From: ZC4RG20 sp035760685
Lineage (GTDB): Bacteria > Pseudomonadota > Gammaproteobacteria > Steroidobacterales > Rariloculaceae
DNA: 19,207 bases
Direction: 5' to 3'
Assembly: GCA_035760685.1 (NCBI GenBank)
Contig: DASTSM010000312.1
Span: 1-19,207, forward strand
Shown: one piece after another, positions 1 to 7,794 of the stretch
Numbering within the stretch: the first letter of the stretch is position 1
How the letters are laid out: each line of letters opens with the position of its first letter
The notes under the pieces: model-generated
What the model saw: only the letters and a program-made list of their open reading frames with translations
Told to the model about the DNA's origin: nothing
Database searches by the model: none
Translations under genes and position numbers: made by a program

Positions 1-6
1 GCCGTC

Positions 7-843
7 GTGACGCCCACGTATTCGGAGGCCGTCGAGACGGCGCGCGGCTACTACAACAGCGACGACGCGGACAACTTTTACTTCCACGTATGGGGCGGAG
101 AGGATATTCACATCGGCATCTACGCCTCCGACGAGGAAGAGATTCCGCGTGCATCCGAGCGCACCGTCGCGACGATGGCGTCGCGGCTCGCGCTGACGCC
201 GGGGAGCCGCGTCGTCGATGCGGGCGCGGGTTACGGCGGCGCCGCCCGCTGGCTCGCCCGCAACGCGGGCTGCAGCGTCGCCTGCGTGAACCTCAGCGAA
301 GCGCAAAACGAGCGCAACCGAAAGATCACCCGCGCGGCGGGTCTCGACGGGCTCATCGACGTTCACGACGCGAGCTTCGATCGTATTCCGGCCGAGGACG
401 GGCAATTCGACTTCGCCTGGTCGCAAGATTCGTTGTTGCACGCAGGCGACCGCGCCGAGACGCTCGCGGAATTGGACCGCGTGCTGAAGCCCGGCGGCGA
501 GTTCATCTTCACCGACCCCATGCAGGCGGACGCCTGCCCCGCCGACGTCCTGCAGCCCGTGCTCGACCGAATCCATCTCAAGACGCTCGGCTCCGTCCGC
601 TTCTACCGCGCGGAGGCCGAGCGGCTCGGCTGGGTGGACCTCGGGTTCACCGATCTAACGGCTCACCTCGTGCGGCACTATTCGCGCGTGAGGCAGGAGC
701 TCGAGAGCCGCCGGCCGGGGCTGCGCGCGCTCGTCTCCGGCGCTTATATCGAACGAATGCTGCGGGGCCTCGACCAGTGGGTCGCCGCGGGCCGCGAAGG
801 CCATCTAGCGTGGGGTATTCTGCGGTTTCGAAAGCCCGTGTGA
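7..843 (+). CDS. Dimethylglycine (sarcosine/dimethylglycine) N-methyltransferase, glycine betaine synthesis
   Basis: This 278-residue SAM-dependent methyltransferase closely resembles, from memory, the halophile (Halorhodospira/Aphanothece) enzymes that carry out the last step or steps of glycine betaine synthesis from glycine, methylating sarcosine and/or dimethylglycine. It is cytoplasmic and serves osmoprotection. Family hallmarks are the start ETARGYYNS (10-18), WGGEDIHIGIY (29-39), SAM-binding motif I VVDAGAGYG (69-77), WSQDSLLH (138-145), GGEFIFTDPMQAD (163-175) and the C-terminal WGILRFRK. The GTG start at 7 matches the usual N-terminus of the family. The frame is open to the left edge, so a slightly earlier start cannot be excluded. 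GTG 7-9 overlaps a TGA at 8-10 in another frame (GTGA), suggesting translational coupling to an upstream gene outside the window, probably glycine/sarcosine N-methyltransferase. The ORF ends at TGA 841-843. Confidence 0.9.
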   Translation: MTPTYSEAVETARGYYNSDDADNFYFHVWGGEDIHIGIYASDEEEIPRASERTVATMASRLALTPGSRVVDAGAGYGGAARWLARNAGCSVACVNLSEAQNERNRKITRAAGLDGLIDVHDASFDRIPAEDGQFDFAWSQDSLLHAGDRAETLAELDRVLKPGGEFIFTDPMQADACPADVLQPVLDRIHLKTLGSVRFYRAEAERLGWVDLGFTDLTAHLVRHYSRVRQELESRRPGLRALVSGAYIERMLRGLDQWVAAGREGHLAWGILRFRKPV

Positions 844-873
844 GCGGTTGCGCCCGTGCGGATGAGCCGGCAC

Positions 874-954
874 GGAACACGCGCTTTCCCGTGGTTGGAA
901 CGGCGCCCGCGCTTTCCCGTCCGCCGGAACAGCGCCCGCGCTCTCCTGTCCGGC
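874..954. repeat. Three degenerate ~29-bp direct repeats between convergent genes
   Basis: Three head-to-tail copies start with GGAAC at 874, 897 and 926. Copies 2 (897-925) and 3 (926-954) match at about 25 of 29 positions, with the core GCGCCCGCGCT followed by a pyrimidine-rich CTCCTGTCC/TTCCCGTCC segment. Copy 1 is shorter (23 bp) and lacks part of the core. They fill most of the 120-bp gap between the methyltransferase stop and the DUF6152 stop. The right end can also fold (924-932 with 945-952, one bulge), but no T-tract follows on either strand, so a terminator role is not supported. Confidence 0.6.
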
Positions 955-963
955 TGACAGCGC

Positions 964-1353
964 CTATTTCTCCCGGTGCGGCAAGTTGTAAAGCAAGGTG
1001 CCGTCCGGAAATTTGGCGCTGACCATGAAGCCGCCCTTGCGCCCGTCCTTGAGCGGGTGCACCTGGAACGTGATTTTGTCGCCGGGCTTCAGCGTGTGCT
1101 TCGTCCAGCCGTTCCTGCCGAGATAGTTGGGGCTCATGCCCTCGAGACCGTAAATCGCCGCACCTTCGCCGCCTTCCACGGAGACGTTCGTCCACGTATG
1201 CGGGTTGGTCCATTGGAAGTCCTTGACCGTGCCCGTGATCTCGACGGTCTTTTCCATGTCGAAGACCGCCGTGGAATGATGCGCGAGCGCAGGCGCGCTG
1301 AGGGCCGCGAGGGCTGCCGTCGCCGCCAGGCCGCAGATTCGACGTGTGCTCAT
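964..1353 (-). CDS. DUF6152 family secreted protein
   Basis: This 129-residue protein has a clear Sec signal peptide (MSTRRICGL, then an alanine/leucine-rich core) ending in the signal-peptidase site ALA|HHS at 24/25. The mature protein is therefore a ~105-residue periplasmic domain starting with His-His-Ser. I recognise the DUF6152 pattern: N-terminal HHS, an ITGTV strand (39-43), the WTNPHTW block (48-54) and a GDKITFQVHPLKDG segment (91-104). Molecular function is unknown. The ATG at 1353 has a GGAG Shine-Dalgarno 7 nt upstream, lying inside the end of the upstream gene, and only 4 bp separate the two genes. They are almost certainly co-transcribed and coupled. A paralogue of the same family lies at 10581-11084 on the other strand. 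Confidence 0.8.
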   Translation of the reverse strand: MSTRRICGLAATAALAALSAPALAHHSTAVFDMEKTVEITGTVKDFQWTNPHTWTNVSVEGGEGAAIYGLEGMSPNYLGRNGWTKHTLKPGDKITFQVHPLKDGRKGGFMVSAKFPDGTLLYNLPHREK

Positions 1354-1357
1354 GCGC

Positions 1358-2128
1358 TTACTCCAGGCTGAAGCCGGGCCGACCCTGCTCGTCGGCGCTG
1401 TCGTGATTGTTTTCTAGGCAAATGTACTCGCGGATCGCGTCATCCAAGTGCCGGTAGTACGTCGTGCTCGTGTAGGGCTCCGCGAGCACTTCGGGATCGG
1501 TCAGCGTCGTCTTGATCTCGAGCCAATCCGGGTCGATGCGCCGAATCCTCTCGACGACGCGCAGCTGATCGCTGTGGCCGACGCCGGGGGCGATTTGGTT
1601 CTGAGGATTCAGACCGATCGTGTCGATCACGAGCGTGTCGCCCTCCCAGTGGCCGACGGAGTCGCCGTAGAACGTGAGGTCCGGGTCTTCCTGATGCGGG
1701 CGGCCGTCCGTCCAGATCTGACGGAACTGCATGTAGCTCTCGATGAGAACCACGATCTCGTTCGGCTGATAGAGGAACTGGATCGGATAAGGCTGCGTCA
1801 TGATGCCCGGGAGGCCCGGCGGCACGCAGTTCGCCGCTTCGCTCTGCAGGTTTTCGCCTTGGGAACGGCCCGCGCGGTAGGCGTCGGCCTTTGCCTGCCA
1901 CTTGGGCGTGAGCTTCATGGGCGGGCGCGGCGGCGCGCCGCGCTCGTTGCGCCAGTCCACTTCCCACACGCCGCTCCAGTCCGGGTACTTCGCGAGCGCG
2001 GCCCATTGCTGCACTGCCGAATCGGGGGACTTTTGCGCGGACGAATCCGCGGACTGCGCCGGAGCCTCGGAGGGGGCGCATACGGCCAGCACGGCGGCCG
2101 CGGCGAGCGCAAGACAAGACTTCTGCAT
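1358..2128 (-). CDS. Secreted protein of unknown function, co-occurring with DUF6152
   Basis: This 256-residue protein has a Sec signal peptide (MQKSCLALAAAAVLAVC..., cleavage probably after APA at ~24). The cysteine at 17 sits in LAVC, which is a poor lipobox, so I favour a soluble periplasmic protein. Recognisable blocks are YPDWSGVWEVDW (48-59), CVPPGLPGIMTQPYPIQFLY (101-120), GHWEGDTLVIDTIGLN (159-174) and a C-terminal YICLENN. These are typical of a family of uncharacterised exported proteins seen in environmental proteobacteria and acidobacteria; I know no assigned reaction. It is the first gene of a two-gene unit with the DUF6152 gene 4 bp downstream. The ATG at 2128 is preceded by a weak GAGAG element. 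The broken gene at 9929-10534 is a diverged relative beside the second DUF6152 gene. Confidence 0.75.
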   Translation of the reverse strand: MQKSCLALAAAAVLAVCAPSEAPAQSADSSAQKSPDSAVQQWAALAKYPDWSGVWEVDWRNERGAPPRPPMKLTPKWQAKADAYRAGRSQGENLQSEAANCVPPGLPGIMTQPYPIQFLYQPNEIVVLIESYMQFRQIWTDGRPHQEDPDLTFYGDSVGHWEGDTLVIDTIGLNPQNQIAPGVGHSDQLRVVERIRRIDPDWLEIKTTLTDPEVLAEPYTSTTYYRHLDDAIREYICLENNHDSADEQGRPGFSLE

Positions 2129-2291
2129 TGGATTTGCTCTCGTTGAGTCGTCGTCAATTTACGCGATCCGGGCGCTTCTCGGAAGACGCCGCAGCCTCGC
2201 GCCGCCGCTCCGCGAGCACGTCGAGGAAGAGCGACTCGACCTCGGTTCCCCCCGCGCCGGCTCTGCTCGTCGAGGCACAGCCGACGCACGT

Positions 2292-2297
2292 TATACT
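2292..2297 (+). promoter_or_regulatory. Candidate -10 element upstream of the GST gene
   Basis: TATACT matches the sigma70 -10 consensus at five of six positions and lies 43 bp before the GST start codon. The region 17-18 bp upstream (around 2267-2274) has only a poor match to TTGACA, so this is a candidate based on one hexamer. It stands out in a very GC-rich 212-bp divergent intergenic region (2129-2340) that otherwise shows no recognisable feature. Confidence 0.3.
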
Positions 2298-2340
2298 GCG
2301 GCCTCGCGCCGCTACACGGAAGCCCGGAGAGGAACCGCAA

Positions 2341-2958
2341 ATGAACGAAATCGTCGTCTATCGCAACCCGCTCTCGGGCCACGCTCACCGCGTGGAGCTG
2401 TTCCTGTCGCTGCTCGGGCTGCCCGCCCGGCTCGTCGACGTCGACCTTCGGGGCGGCGAGCACAAGCGGCCCGAGTACCTCAAGAAAAACCCCTTCGGTC
2501 AAGTGCCGGTCATCGAAGACGGCGACGTCACGCTCGCCGACAGCAACGCGATCTTGGTCTACCTCGCGATGCGGTACGACAAGTCGGGCAGCTGGTATCC
2601 GCGCGAGCCGCTCGCCGCCGCCCGTATCCAACGGTGGCTCTCCGTGGCCGCCGGCCAGCTCGCCTCCGGGCCGGCGACGGCCCGCATCGTCAAGCTGCTC
2701 GGGGCCCCGTTCGACTACGCGCGCGCCGCGACCGTCTCGGAGCAGCTCTTCAACGTGCTGGATCAGACGCTCGCGTCGCAGCCGTATCTGATCGGCGCTG
2801 CGCCCACGATCGCCGACGTCGCCATGTACACGTATACGGCGCACGCGCCCGAAGGCGCGATCTCCCTCGAGCCGTACGGAAACATCCGGGCCTGGCTCGC
2901 CCGCATCGAGGCGCTGCCCGGGTTCGTGCCGATGGCGCGAGCGCAAACGCGCGCCTAG
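2341..2958 (+). CDS. Glutathione S-transferase family protein
   Basis: This 205-residue cytosolic GST has the standard two-domain length. The N-terminal thioredoxin-like domain (1-80) carries a possible activating serine in NPLSGHAHRV (Ser12), the cis-proline loop NPFGQVPVIED (50-60) and the glutathione-contacting DSNAI (67-71). The helical C-terminal domain (~90-205) carries the folding N-capping box TIADVAMYTY (156-165). It is expected to conjugate glutathione to electrophiles or act as a glutathione-dependent reductase; the substrate cannot be read from the sequence. The ATG at 2341 is chosen because GGAGAGGA lies just upstream and the fold begins immediately; the frame stays open leftwards to 2128 but that extension is not GST-like. 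An HDOD gene follows 76 bp downstream on the same strand. Confidence 0.9.
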   Translation: MNEIVVYRNPLSGHAHRVELFLSLLGLPARLVDVDLRGGEHKRPEYLKKNPFGQVPVIEDGDVTLADSNAILVYLAMRYDKSGSWYPREPLAAARIQRWLSVAAGQLASGPATARIVKLLGAPFDYARAATVSEQLFNVLDQTLASQPYLIGAAPTIADVAMYTYTAHAPEGAISLEPYGNIRAWLARIEALPGFVPMARAQTRA

Positions 2959-3034
2959 ATCTCGGCGCCGCGCCCTCAACTTTCTGCGCCTCCGGCCGAT
3001 ACAACACTCGGTCTTCCGTCGCGGTGCGGGTCGA

Positions 3035-3922
3035 ATGAACCGAACGGCGGCCTCGCGGCCGACGCCCATCATCACGCTGATCTCGGATGCGTGCCGAAAC
3101 GTGCTCGCCGACCGGGCGAAGCTGCCCACGATGCCCGACGTCGCGGCCCGCATTCATGGGGCCATGACGAGCCCGAACTGGAGCATCAGAGCCGTCTCGA
3201 CGATCATCAAGGGCGATCCCGGCACGACGACGTACGTGCTCAAGGCCGCCAACAGCGCCCTCTACTCGCGGTCGGCGCCGATCCGGGACGTCGACCGCGC
3301 CGTCGCGTGGCTCGGCATGGACAACACGCGCAGCCTCGTGATCGCGCACGCCGTCCGGTCGATGTTCGTGACGCGCTCGCAAATGCTCGGCGGGCTCATG
3401 CGCCGCACTTGGCGCACGAGCGCGCGGCTCGCGGCGTCGAGCGCCGTGCTGGCGCGGCACTGCCCGCGTTTTCCGCCGGAAAAGGCGCTGCTGGCCGGGC
3501 TCCTTCAGGACATCGGCGTGCTGCCGATCCTGACGGTGCTGAAGCGCTATCAGGATCAGCTGACCGACGAAGAGCGGGTCATGAACGCCATCGACAAGTA
3601 CGCCGCGCAGGTCGGCATGGTCTTGCTCAAGCATTGGGACTTCGAGCCCGAGCTCGTCGAAGTGGCGCGCAGCCGCTGCGACTGGCGGCGCGACGAGGCT
3701 CCGGCGGCCAAGCTGGCCGATCTCGTGCTCGTCGCACGGCTCCACGACCGCTTCGTGCAAGGCAAAGCGGACGGCCTCCCTCGGCTCGACGAGACGCCCG
3801 CGTTCGCGAAGCTGCCGCTCGAGGCGCTCCGGGACGACTCGAGCCTCGAGATCCTGCACGCCGAAGAGGACGCCGTCGCGGAGGTCATGCGCGACCTCGG
3901 CGGGGACGACGCCGCACCCTAG
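3035..3922 (+). CDS. HDOD domain-containing protein
   Basis: This 295-residue protein is built almost entirely of one HDOD domain (~25-225), a catalytically degenerate relative of HD phosphohydrolases found in bacterial signalling proteins. Visible blocks are LPTMPDVAARI (30-40), the DP at 61-62, KAANSALYSRS (70-80), DRAVAWLGMDNTRSLV (87-102) and AGLLQDIGVLPIL (154-166), where the metal-binding HD pair is replaced. No GGDEF, EAL or receiver domain is attached, so the partner is unknown. The ATG at 3035 lacks a strong Shine-Dalgarno. It sits 76 bp after the GST gene and converges on the DUF1552 operon. Regulatory role inferred from the family only. Confidence 0.88.
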   Translation: MNRTAASRPTPIITLISDACRNVLADRAKLPTMPDVAARIHGAMTSPNWSIRAVSTIIKGDPGTTTYVLKAANSALYSRSAPIRDVDRAVAWLGMDNTRSLVIAHAVRSMFVTRSQMLGGLMRRTWRTSARLAASSAVLARHCPRFPPEKALLAGLLQDIGVLPILTVLKRYQDQLTDEERVMNAIDKYAAQVGMVLLKHWDFEPELVEVARSRCDWRRDEAPAAKLADLVLVARLHDRFVQGKADGLPRLDETPAFAKLPLEALRDDSSLEILHAEEDAVAEVMRDLGGDDAAP

Positions 3923-3942
3923 AACGCTCCAAACCACACGCT

Positions 3943-3973
3943 AAAAAACCGAGGCCCGCAGAACGCGGGCCTC
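3943..3973 (-). terminator. Rho-independent terminator of the ankyrin/DUF1592/DUF1552 operon
   Basis: A perfect 9-bp stem (GAGGCCCGC 3951-3959 with GCGGGCCTC 3965-3973) closes a 5-nt loop. Read on the minus strand it is followed by GG and six T residues (3948-3943). It lies 41 bp downstream of the DUF1552 stop codon. On the plus strand no T-run follows the hairpin, so it should not terminate the convergent HDOD transcript efficiently. Confidence 0.88.
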
Positions 3974-4014
3974 GCGAGAGCGCCAAGGCGGGAGCCGCAC
4001 GGCCCCCGCGTGCC

Positions 4015-5352
4015 TCAGATCTCGAAGCGCCCCGTGCTGACGCCGATCGAGTCCACCTCCGCGCCGAACTTGTCGGCCAGCGCGAGCAGCAGATTCGAGG
4101 TCGGGACGTCCTTCTCCGCGACGATGTGACGATTGCCTTCGAGCCGCCCGTGCGCGCGGCCGAGCAGCAAGGCGGGCACGTTGTGGCGGTCGTGCACGAC
4201 GCCGTTGCTCATGCCCGCGCCGAAGTAAATGATCGCCGAGTCGGCCAGCGTGCCTTCGCCGTCCGGCGTCGCCTTGAGCTTGTCGAGGAACTCCGCGAGC
4301 TTCGTCATGTGATAGACGTTGATGCGCGCGTACTGATCGAGGCTCTCGGGCGTGCCCTTGTGGTGCGACGTCGAGTGGTGCGGCTCCTTGACGCCGACGA
4401 ACTGATAGCTCCGCCCGCTCGCCTCGTGGCCGACCATGAAGCTGAAGACGCGCGTCATGTCGCCCTGGAAGGCGAGATGCAGCAGGTCGTAGGTCACCGT
4501 CATATGCGCGTCGAAGTCCTCCGGTATGCCGACGGGGGCGTCGCTCGTGCTCTCGAGCACGCTCGAGCGCGCCATCATCTTCTTGACTTGCTCCTCGACG
4601 CGGTGAATGTTCGTGAGGTACTCGTCGAGCAGCGCGTTGTCGCTCGGCCCGATCATCTTCTGGAGGCGCTTCGTCTCGTCGAGCACCGAGTCGAGCATGC
4701 TCTCCTTCGCTTGCAGGCGGGCGAGGCGCTGAGCAGGAGTGCCCGGGTCGCCGAACATGCGCTCGAACGTGACCTGCGGGTTCACCGACACGGGCAGCGG
4801 GCTTTGGTCGTCGTACCACGCCATCGTGTTGAAGAAGATGCAGGGATAGCCGTCGCACGCGCCGGCGGAGGTGCCCATGTCCTCCGTGCCGAGCTCGAGC
4901 GAGCGCATCGGAGTGTCCCCGGCGATCGCATCGGCGATGTACTGGTCGATCGACTTCTTCGACCGAATCAGGTTGAAGTCGCCGTTCTTGCCGACCGGGC
5001 CCGTTCCGTTCAGGAACGCCGCGCTCGCGCCCATGTGAATGCCGCCCATGTTCTTCTGGCCTTCGGGCGCCTTGAGCTGGCTGATGGTGGTCAGAACGTC
5101 ACGATGGCGTTCGAGCGGCTTCATGATGTGGTTGAACTCGAAGTCCTTGCCGGCCTTCTCGGGATGCCACATGCCCGGGTAGACGCCGTTCGGCATGTAG
5201 ACGGTTCCGAATCGGAACCGGGGCCGCGCCGCCGTCAGCGACTGTGCAGTCGCGGCCGGCACCATCGCATCGAGGAACGGTAGCGCTATGGCGGTGCCCA
5301 GCGCGCCGCGCAAGAACGTACGACGATCCAAGTGCTTCTTGGTGATGAACAT
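4015..5352 (-). CDS. DUF1552 domain-containing protein, Tat-exported
   Basis: This 445-residue protein matches the DUF1552 family in length and in its opening: a twin-arginine signal DRRTFLRG (9-16) and hydrophobic stretch to ~37, then the RFRFGTVYMPNGVYPGMWHPEKAG-type start of the mature domain. Later blocks include SIDQYIADAI, GSYQFVG-like substrate-pocket segments, IIYFGAGMSNG and a C-terminal HDRHNVPALLLG, reminiscent of the related DUF1501/sulfatase-like fold. Its enzymatic role is not established. It is the last gene of the operon; only 3 bp separate it from the DUF1592 gene, and its Shine-Dalgarno (GAGGGAG, 6 nt from ATG 5352) lies within the end of that gene. DUF1552 and DUF1592/1587-type proteins commonly pair in planctomycetes and some proteobacteria, implying a shared periplasmic function. 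Confidence 0.92.
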   Translation of the reverse strand: MFITKKHLDRRTFLRGALGTAIALPFLDAMVPAATAQSLTAARPRFRFGTVYMPNGVYPGMWHPEKAGKDFEFNHIMKPLERHRDVLTTISQLKAPEGQKNMGGIHMGASAAFLNGTGPVGKNGDFNLIRSKKSIDQYIADAIAGDTPMRSLELGTEDMGTSAGACDGYPCIFFNTMAWYDDQSPLPVSVNPQVTFERMFGDPGTPAQRLARLQAKESMLDSVLDETKRLQKMIGPSDNALLDEYLTNIHRVEEQVKKMMARSSVLESTSDAPVGIPEDFDAHMTVTYDLLHLAFQGDMTRVFSFMVGHEASGRSYQFVGVKEPHHSTSHHKGTPESLDQYARINVYHMTKLAEFLDKLKATPDGEGTLADSAIIYFGAGMSNGVVHDRHNVPALLLGRAHGRLEGNRHIVAEKDVPTSNLLLALADKFGAEVDSIGVSTGRFEI

Positions 5353-5355
5353 GCC

Positions 5356-7794
5356 CTACTCCCTCGCTTGTGCGACCGTTGCGGCGCCCGGTAACGGGCC
5401 GTTCTTCCGCATCTGGAAAGGATAACTGTCGACGATACCCAGTACTATGGCCTTAAGGCTGTAATTTTGCTCGGCGGCATTTCTCACGATCGAGCGCACG
5501 ACCGCTTGGTCGCCCGGCTCGAGGCCCCTGCCGAGCGCATAGATCAGCAGCTTCTTGGTCACCGTGCCCGCAAAGAGCTCCGGCTTCGCGAGCAGTGCGT
5601 TCCGCAGCGCGATCGGCCCGTCCACGGGCGTGCCGTCGGCCAAAATGCCCTTCGAATCGATCGTAAGACCCTCCCGGGTCTTGTCGCGCCAGCTGCCGTC
5701 GGCATCGAAGTTCTCCAAGGCGAAGCCGACGGGATCGATGTTGTTATGACAAGCGGCGCAGTTCGGATCGGCCCGATGCCGTTCGAGCTGCTCGCGCACC
5801 GTCGACGGACGACCCTTCGGCGCGCTGAGCTCGAGGGCCGGCACGTTCGGCGGCGGCTGCGGCGGAGGGTTGTCCCAGAACTCCGTCACGATGAACTTGC
5901 CGCGAATGATCGGCGACGTGCGGCTCGCAGCCGACGTCAGCGAAAGGATGCTGCCGTGCCCGAAGAGTCCCCACCGGCGCGGATCCTTGAGCTCGACCTT
6001 GCGGAAGCGCGAGCCGTAGACGCCCGGAATGCCGTACTGCCGCGCGAGCCGCTCGTTGACGAACGTATAGTTCGCGGTCATGAGCTCGTGCACCGGGCGG
6101 TCTTCGCGCAGCACGTGCGCGAACAGCATCTCGGTCTCCGTCCGGAAGGCGCTGCGCAGGTTCCCGTCGAAGTCGGGATAGAGCAGGAAGTTCGGCTTGA
6201 CGCGATTCTCGAGGTTGCGCAGCTGCAGCCACTGGCCGACGAAGTTCTGCACCAGCGCATCCGAGCGCGAGTCGGCCAGCATGCGCTCGACCTGGCCTCC
6301 GAGGACGTTCGGGTCATGCAGCCGATTCTGCTCGGCGAGCTCGAGCAGCTCCTCGTCGGGAATGCTCGACCACAGGAAGAACGAGAGGCGCGACGCGAGC
6401 TCGAGGTCGCTGACCGGATAGTTGGAGCCGGGCGGAACGTCGGGCGAGTTGCTCTCGACGCGGAACAGGAAGAACGGGCTCACGAGCATGCGCGCGAGGG
6501 CCGCACGAATGCCCGCGTCGAAGTCTCCGCCCGCCGCTCGCGCGTCGTTGTAGAACTCGAGCGAGGTCTTGATGTCCTCCTCGGTGACGGGGCGGCGGAA
6601 CGCGCGACGCGCGAGCTTCGACAGGATCTCCTCCGCGCACGGCAGCGCATCGACCTCCGTCGCCGGGCGGCACACGAAGATGAGCTTGCGGCTCGGCGTA
6701 TCGCTGACGCCCGTGACGTTGCGCGGACCTTCGACGATGACGTTCTCGAGACGCGGGAGACCGGAGGGATTGTGGATTTCCATCGAGGCGCGCAGCCCGG
6801 GCTCCCAGGAGTTCTGCTCTTCCCTCCTGCGCTCCCGCCACGTGAAGGCGACGTCGTGCGGACCCGCCGTGATGTGGATCGGCGGCGAGGTCAGGCGGTC
6901 GTCGACCGAGAACCCGGCCGTATTGATGCCTTCCTTGACCGCGAGCTCGTGATCCTCCTTGCCGGCGATCTCGCTCGAGTAGACGGTCTTGCCGTCGACG
7001 AGGATCAGGAACTCGTTCGGGCGGTCGTGCCCTTCGAGGCCGAAGAGCCCCTCCTCGACGCCGCGATAGAGGCGTCCGGACAGGATGTAGTCGCCGTCGG
7101 CCGGGAAGATATGGTGCACCGTCGTGCCGCCGCGCGTGCCGAGCGGCAACCCGTCGAGGTGATAGTTCTGAGTCAGATCGAACGGAATCGTGTACGACGT
7201 CGCGGATTCCACGGCCTCGGGATTGCCGACGGCCATGTCCGCGACGCGCAGCGCCACGGTCATGTAGCGATCGAGCAGGAACGGCGAGGTCCGCAAGACG
7301 TCCGCGATGTTGTCGAAGCCGAAGTCGCCGCCGTCGCTCGGCAACATGTCCGCGAGATCCGCTTGAACCCCGAGCAGATCGCGCACGGCGTTCGCGTACT
7401 CGGCGCGATTCAGCCGGTGCACCGTCGTGTAGGCCGCGTACGGATGGGCCTCCGCGGCCGCGTCGAGCGTGCTCGTCAGCGCCTTCAGGAAGCGGGCGCG
7501 CAACTCGGTGGGCGGCTGCCGCTGATCCCGAGGCGGCATCGCGCCGATCTCGAGCTTGTGGACGACCTTCTCCCAGACGGCGGGATGCGCGGTGACGTCG
7601 TCGAGATGCTTGTGCTCGAAGGACAGATCCGCGGTGTACTCGGCGTCGTTGTGGCAGTCGGTGCAGTACTTGCCGAGCATGTCCCATCGCCCGGCGAGCT
7701 GCGCCTCGGGCGACGAGTGCTTGACGAGAAGGTAGCCGCCGGCTCCGGCGGCTGCGACGACCGCGGTGCCCGCGATATAGACCCAAGCTCTCAC
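5356..7794 (-). CDS. Membrane-anchored di-haem DUF1592/DUF1588/DUF1585 (PSD1-type) protein
   Basis: This 812-residue protein has an N-terminal membrane anchor (4-24) and a periplasmic body. Domains in order are a planctomycete-type cytochrome c segment with haem motif CTDCH (44-48), DUF1587 (~125-190, LNRAEYANAVRDLLG), a beta-rich carbohydrate-binding-like stretch (~200-345), DUF1595 (~385-445, LARRAFRRPVTEEDI), DUF1592 (~460-590), DUF1588 (~605-705) with a second haem motif CAACH (679-683), and DUF1585 (~735-805). It is thus a probable di-haem c-type cytochrome; substrate unknown. I chose the GTG at 7794: it overlaps the ankyrin-gene stop as GTGA, and starts exactly at the anchor. The frame is open to 8550 but that part is antisense-phase ankyrin sequence. 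It sits 3 bp before the DUF1552 gene. Confidence 0.92.
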   Translation of the reverse strand: MRAWVYIAGTAVVAAAGAGGYLLVKHSSPEAQLAGRWDMLGKYCTDCHNDAEYTADLSFEHKHLDDVTAHPAVWEKVVHKLEIGAMPPRDQRQPPTELRARFLKALTSTLDAAAEAHPYAAYTTVHRLNRAEYANAVRDLLGVQADLADMLPSDGGDFGFDNIADVLRTSPFLLDRYMTVALRVADMAVGNPEAVESATSYTIPFDLTQNYHLDGLPLGTRGGTTVHHIFPADGDYILSGRLYRGVEEGLFGLEGHDRPNEFLILVDGKTVYSSEIAGKEDHELAVKEGINTAGFSVDDRLTSPPIHITAGPHDVAFTWRERRREEQNSWEPGLRASMEIHNPSGLPRLENVIVEGPRNVTGVSDTPSRKLIFVCRPATEVDALPCAEEILSKLARRAFRRPVTEEDIKTSLEFYNDARAAGGDFDAGIRAALARMLVSPFFLFRVESNSPDVPPGSNYPVSDLELASRLSFFLWSSIPDEELLELAEQNRLHDPNVLGGQVERMLADSRSDALVQNFVGQWLQLRNLENRVKPNFLLYPDFDGNLRSAFRTETEMLFAHVLREDRPVHELMTANYTFVNERLARQYGIPGVYGSRFRKVELKDPRRWGLFGHGSILSLTSAASRTSPIIRGKFIVTEFWDNPPPQPPPNVPALELSAPKGRPSTVREQLERHRADPNCAACHNNIDPVGFALENFDADGSWRDKTREGLTIDSKGILADGTPVDGPIALRNALLAKPELFAGTVTKKLLIYALGRGLEPGDQAVVRSIVRNAAEQNYSLKAIVLGIVDSYPFQMRKNGPLPGAATVAQARE

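Noticed and set aside
924..952. Possible terminator hairpin between the convergent genes at 843 and 964
   Set aside because: The stem has a bulge and a 12-nt GC-rich loop, and neither strand has a T-tract after it.
3091..5283. A 730-codon plus-strand frame across the HDOD and DUF1552 genes
   Set aside because: It overlaps two clearly assigned genes and a terminator, and reads as low-complexity Arg/Ala sequence.
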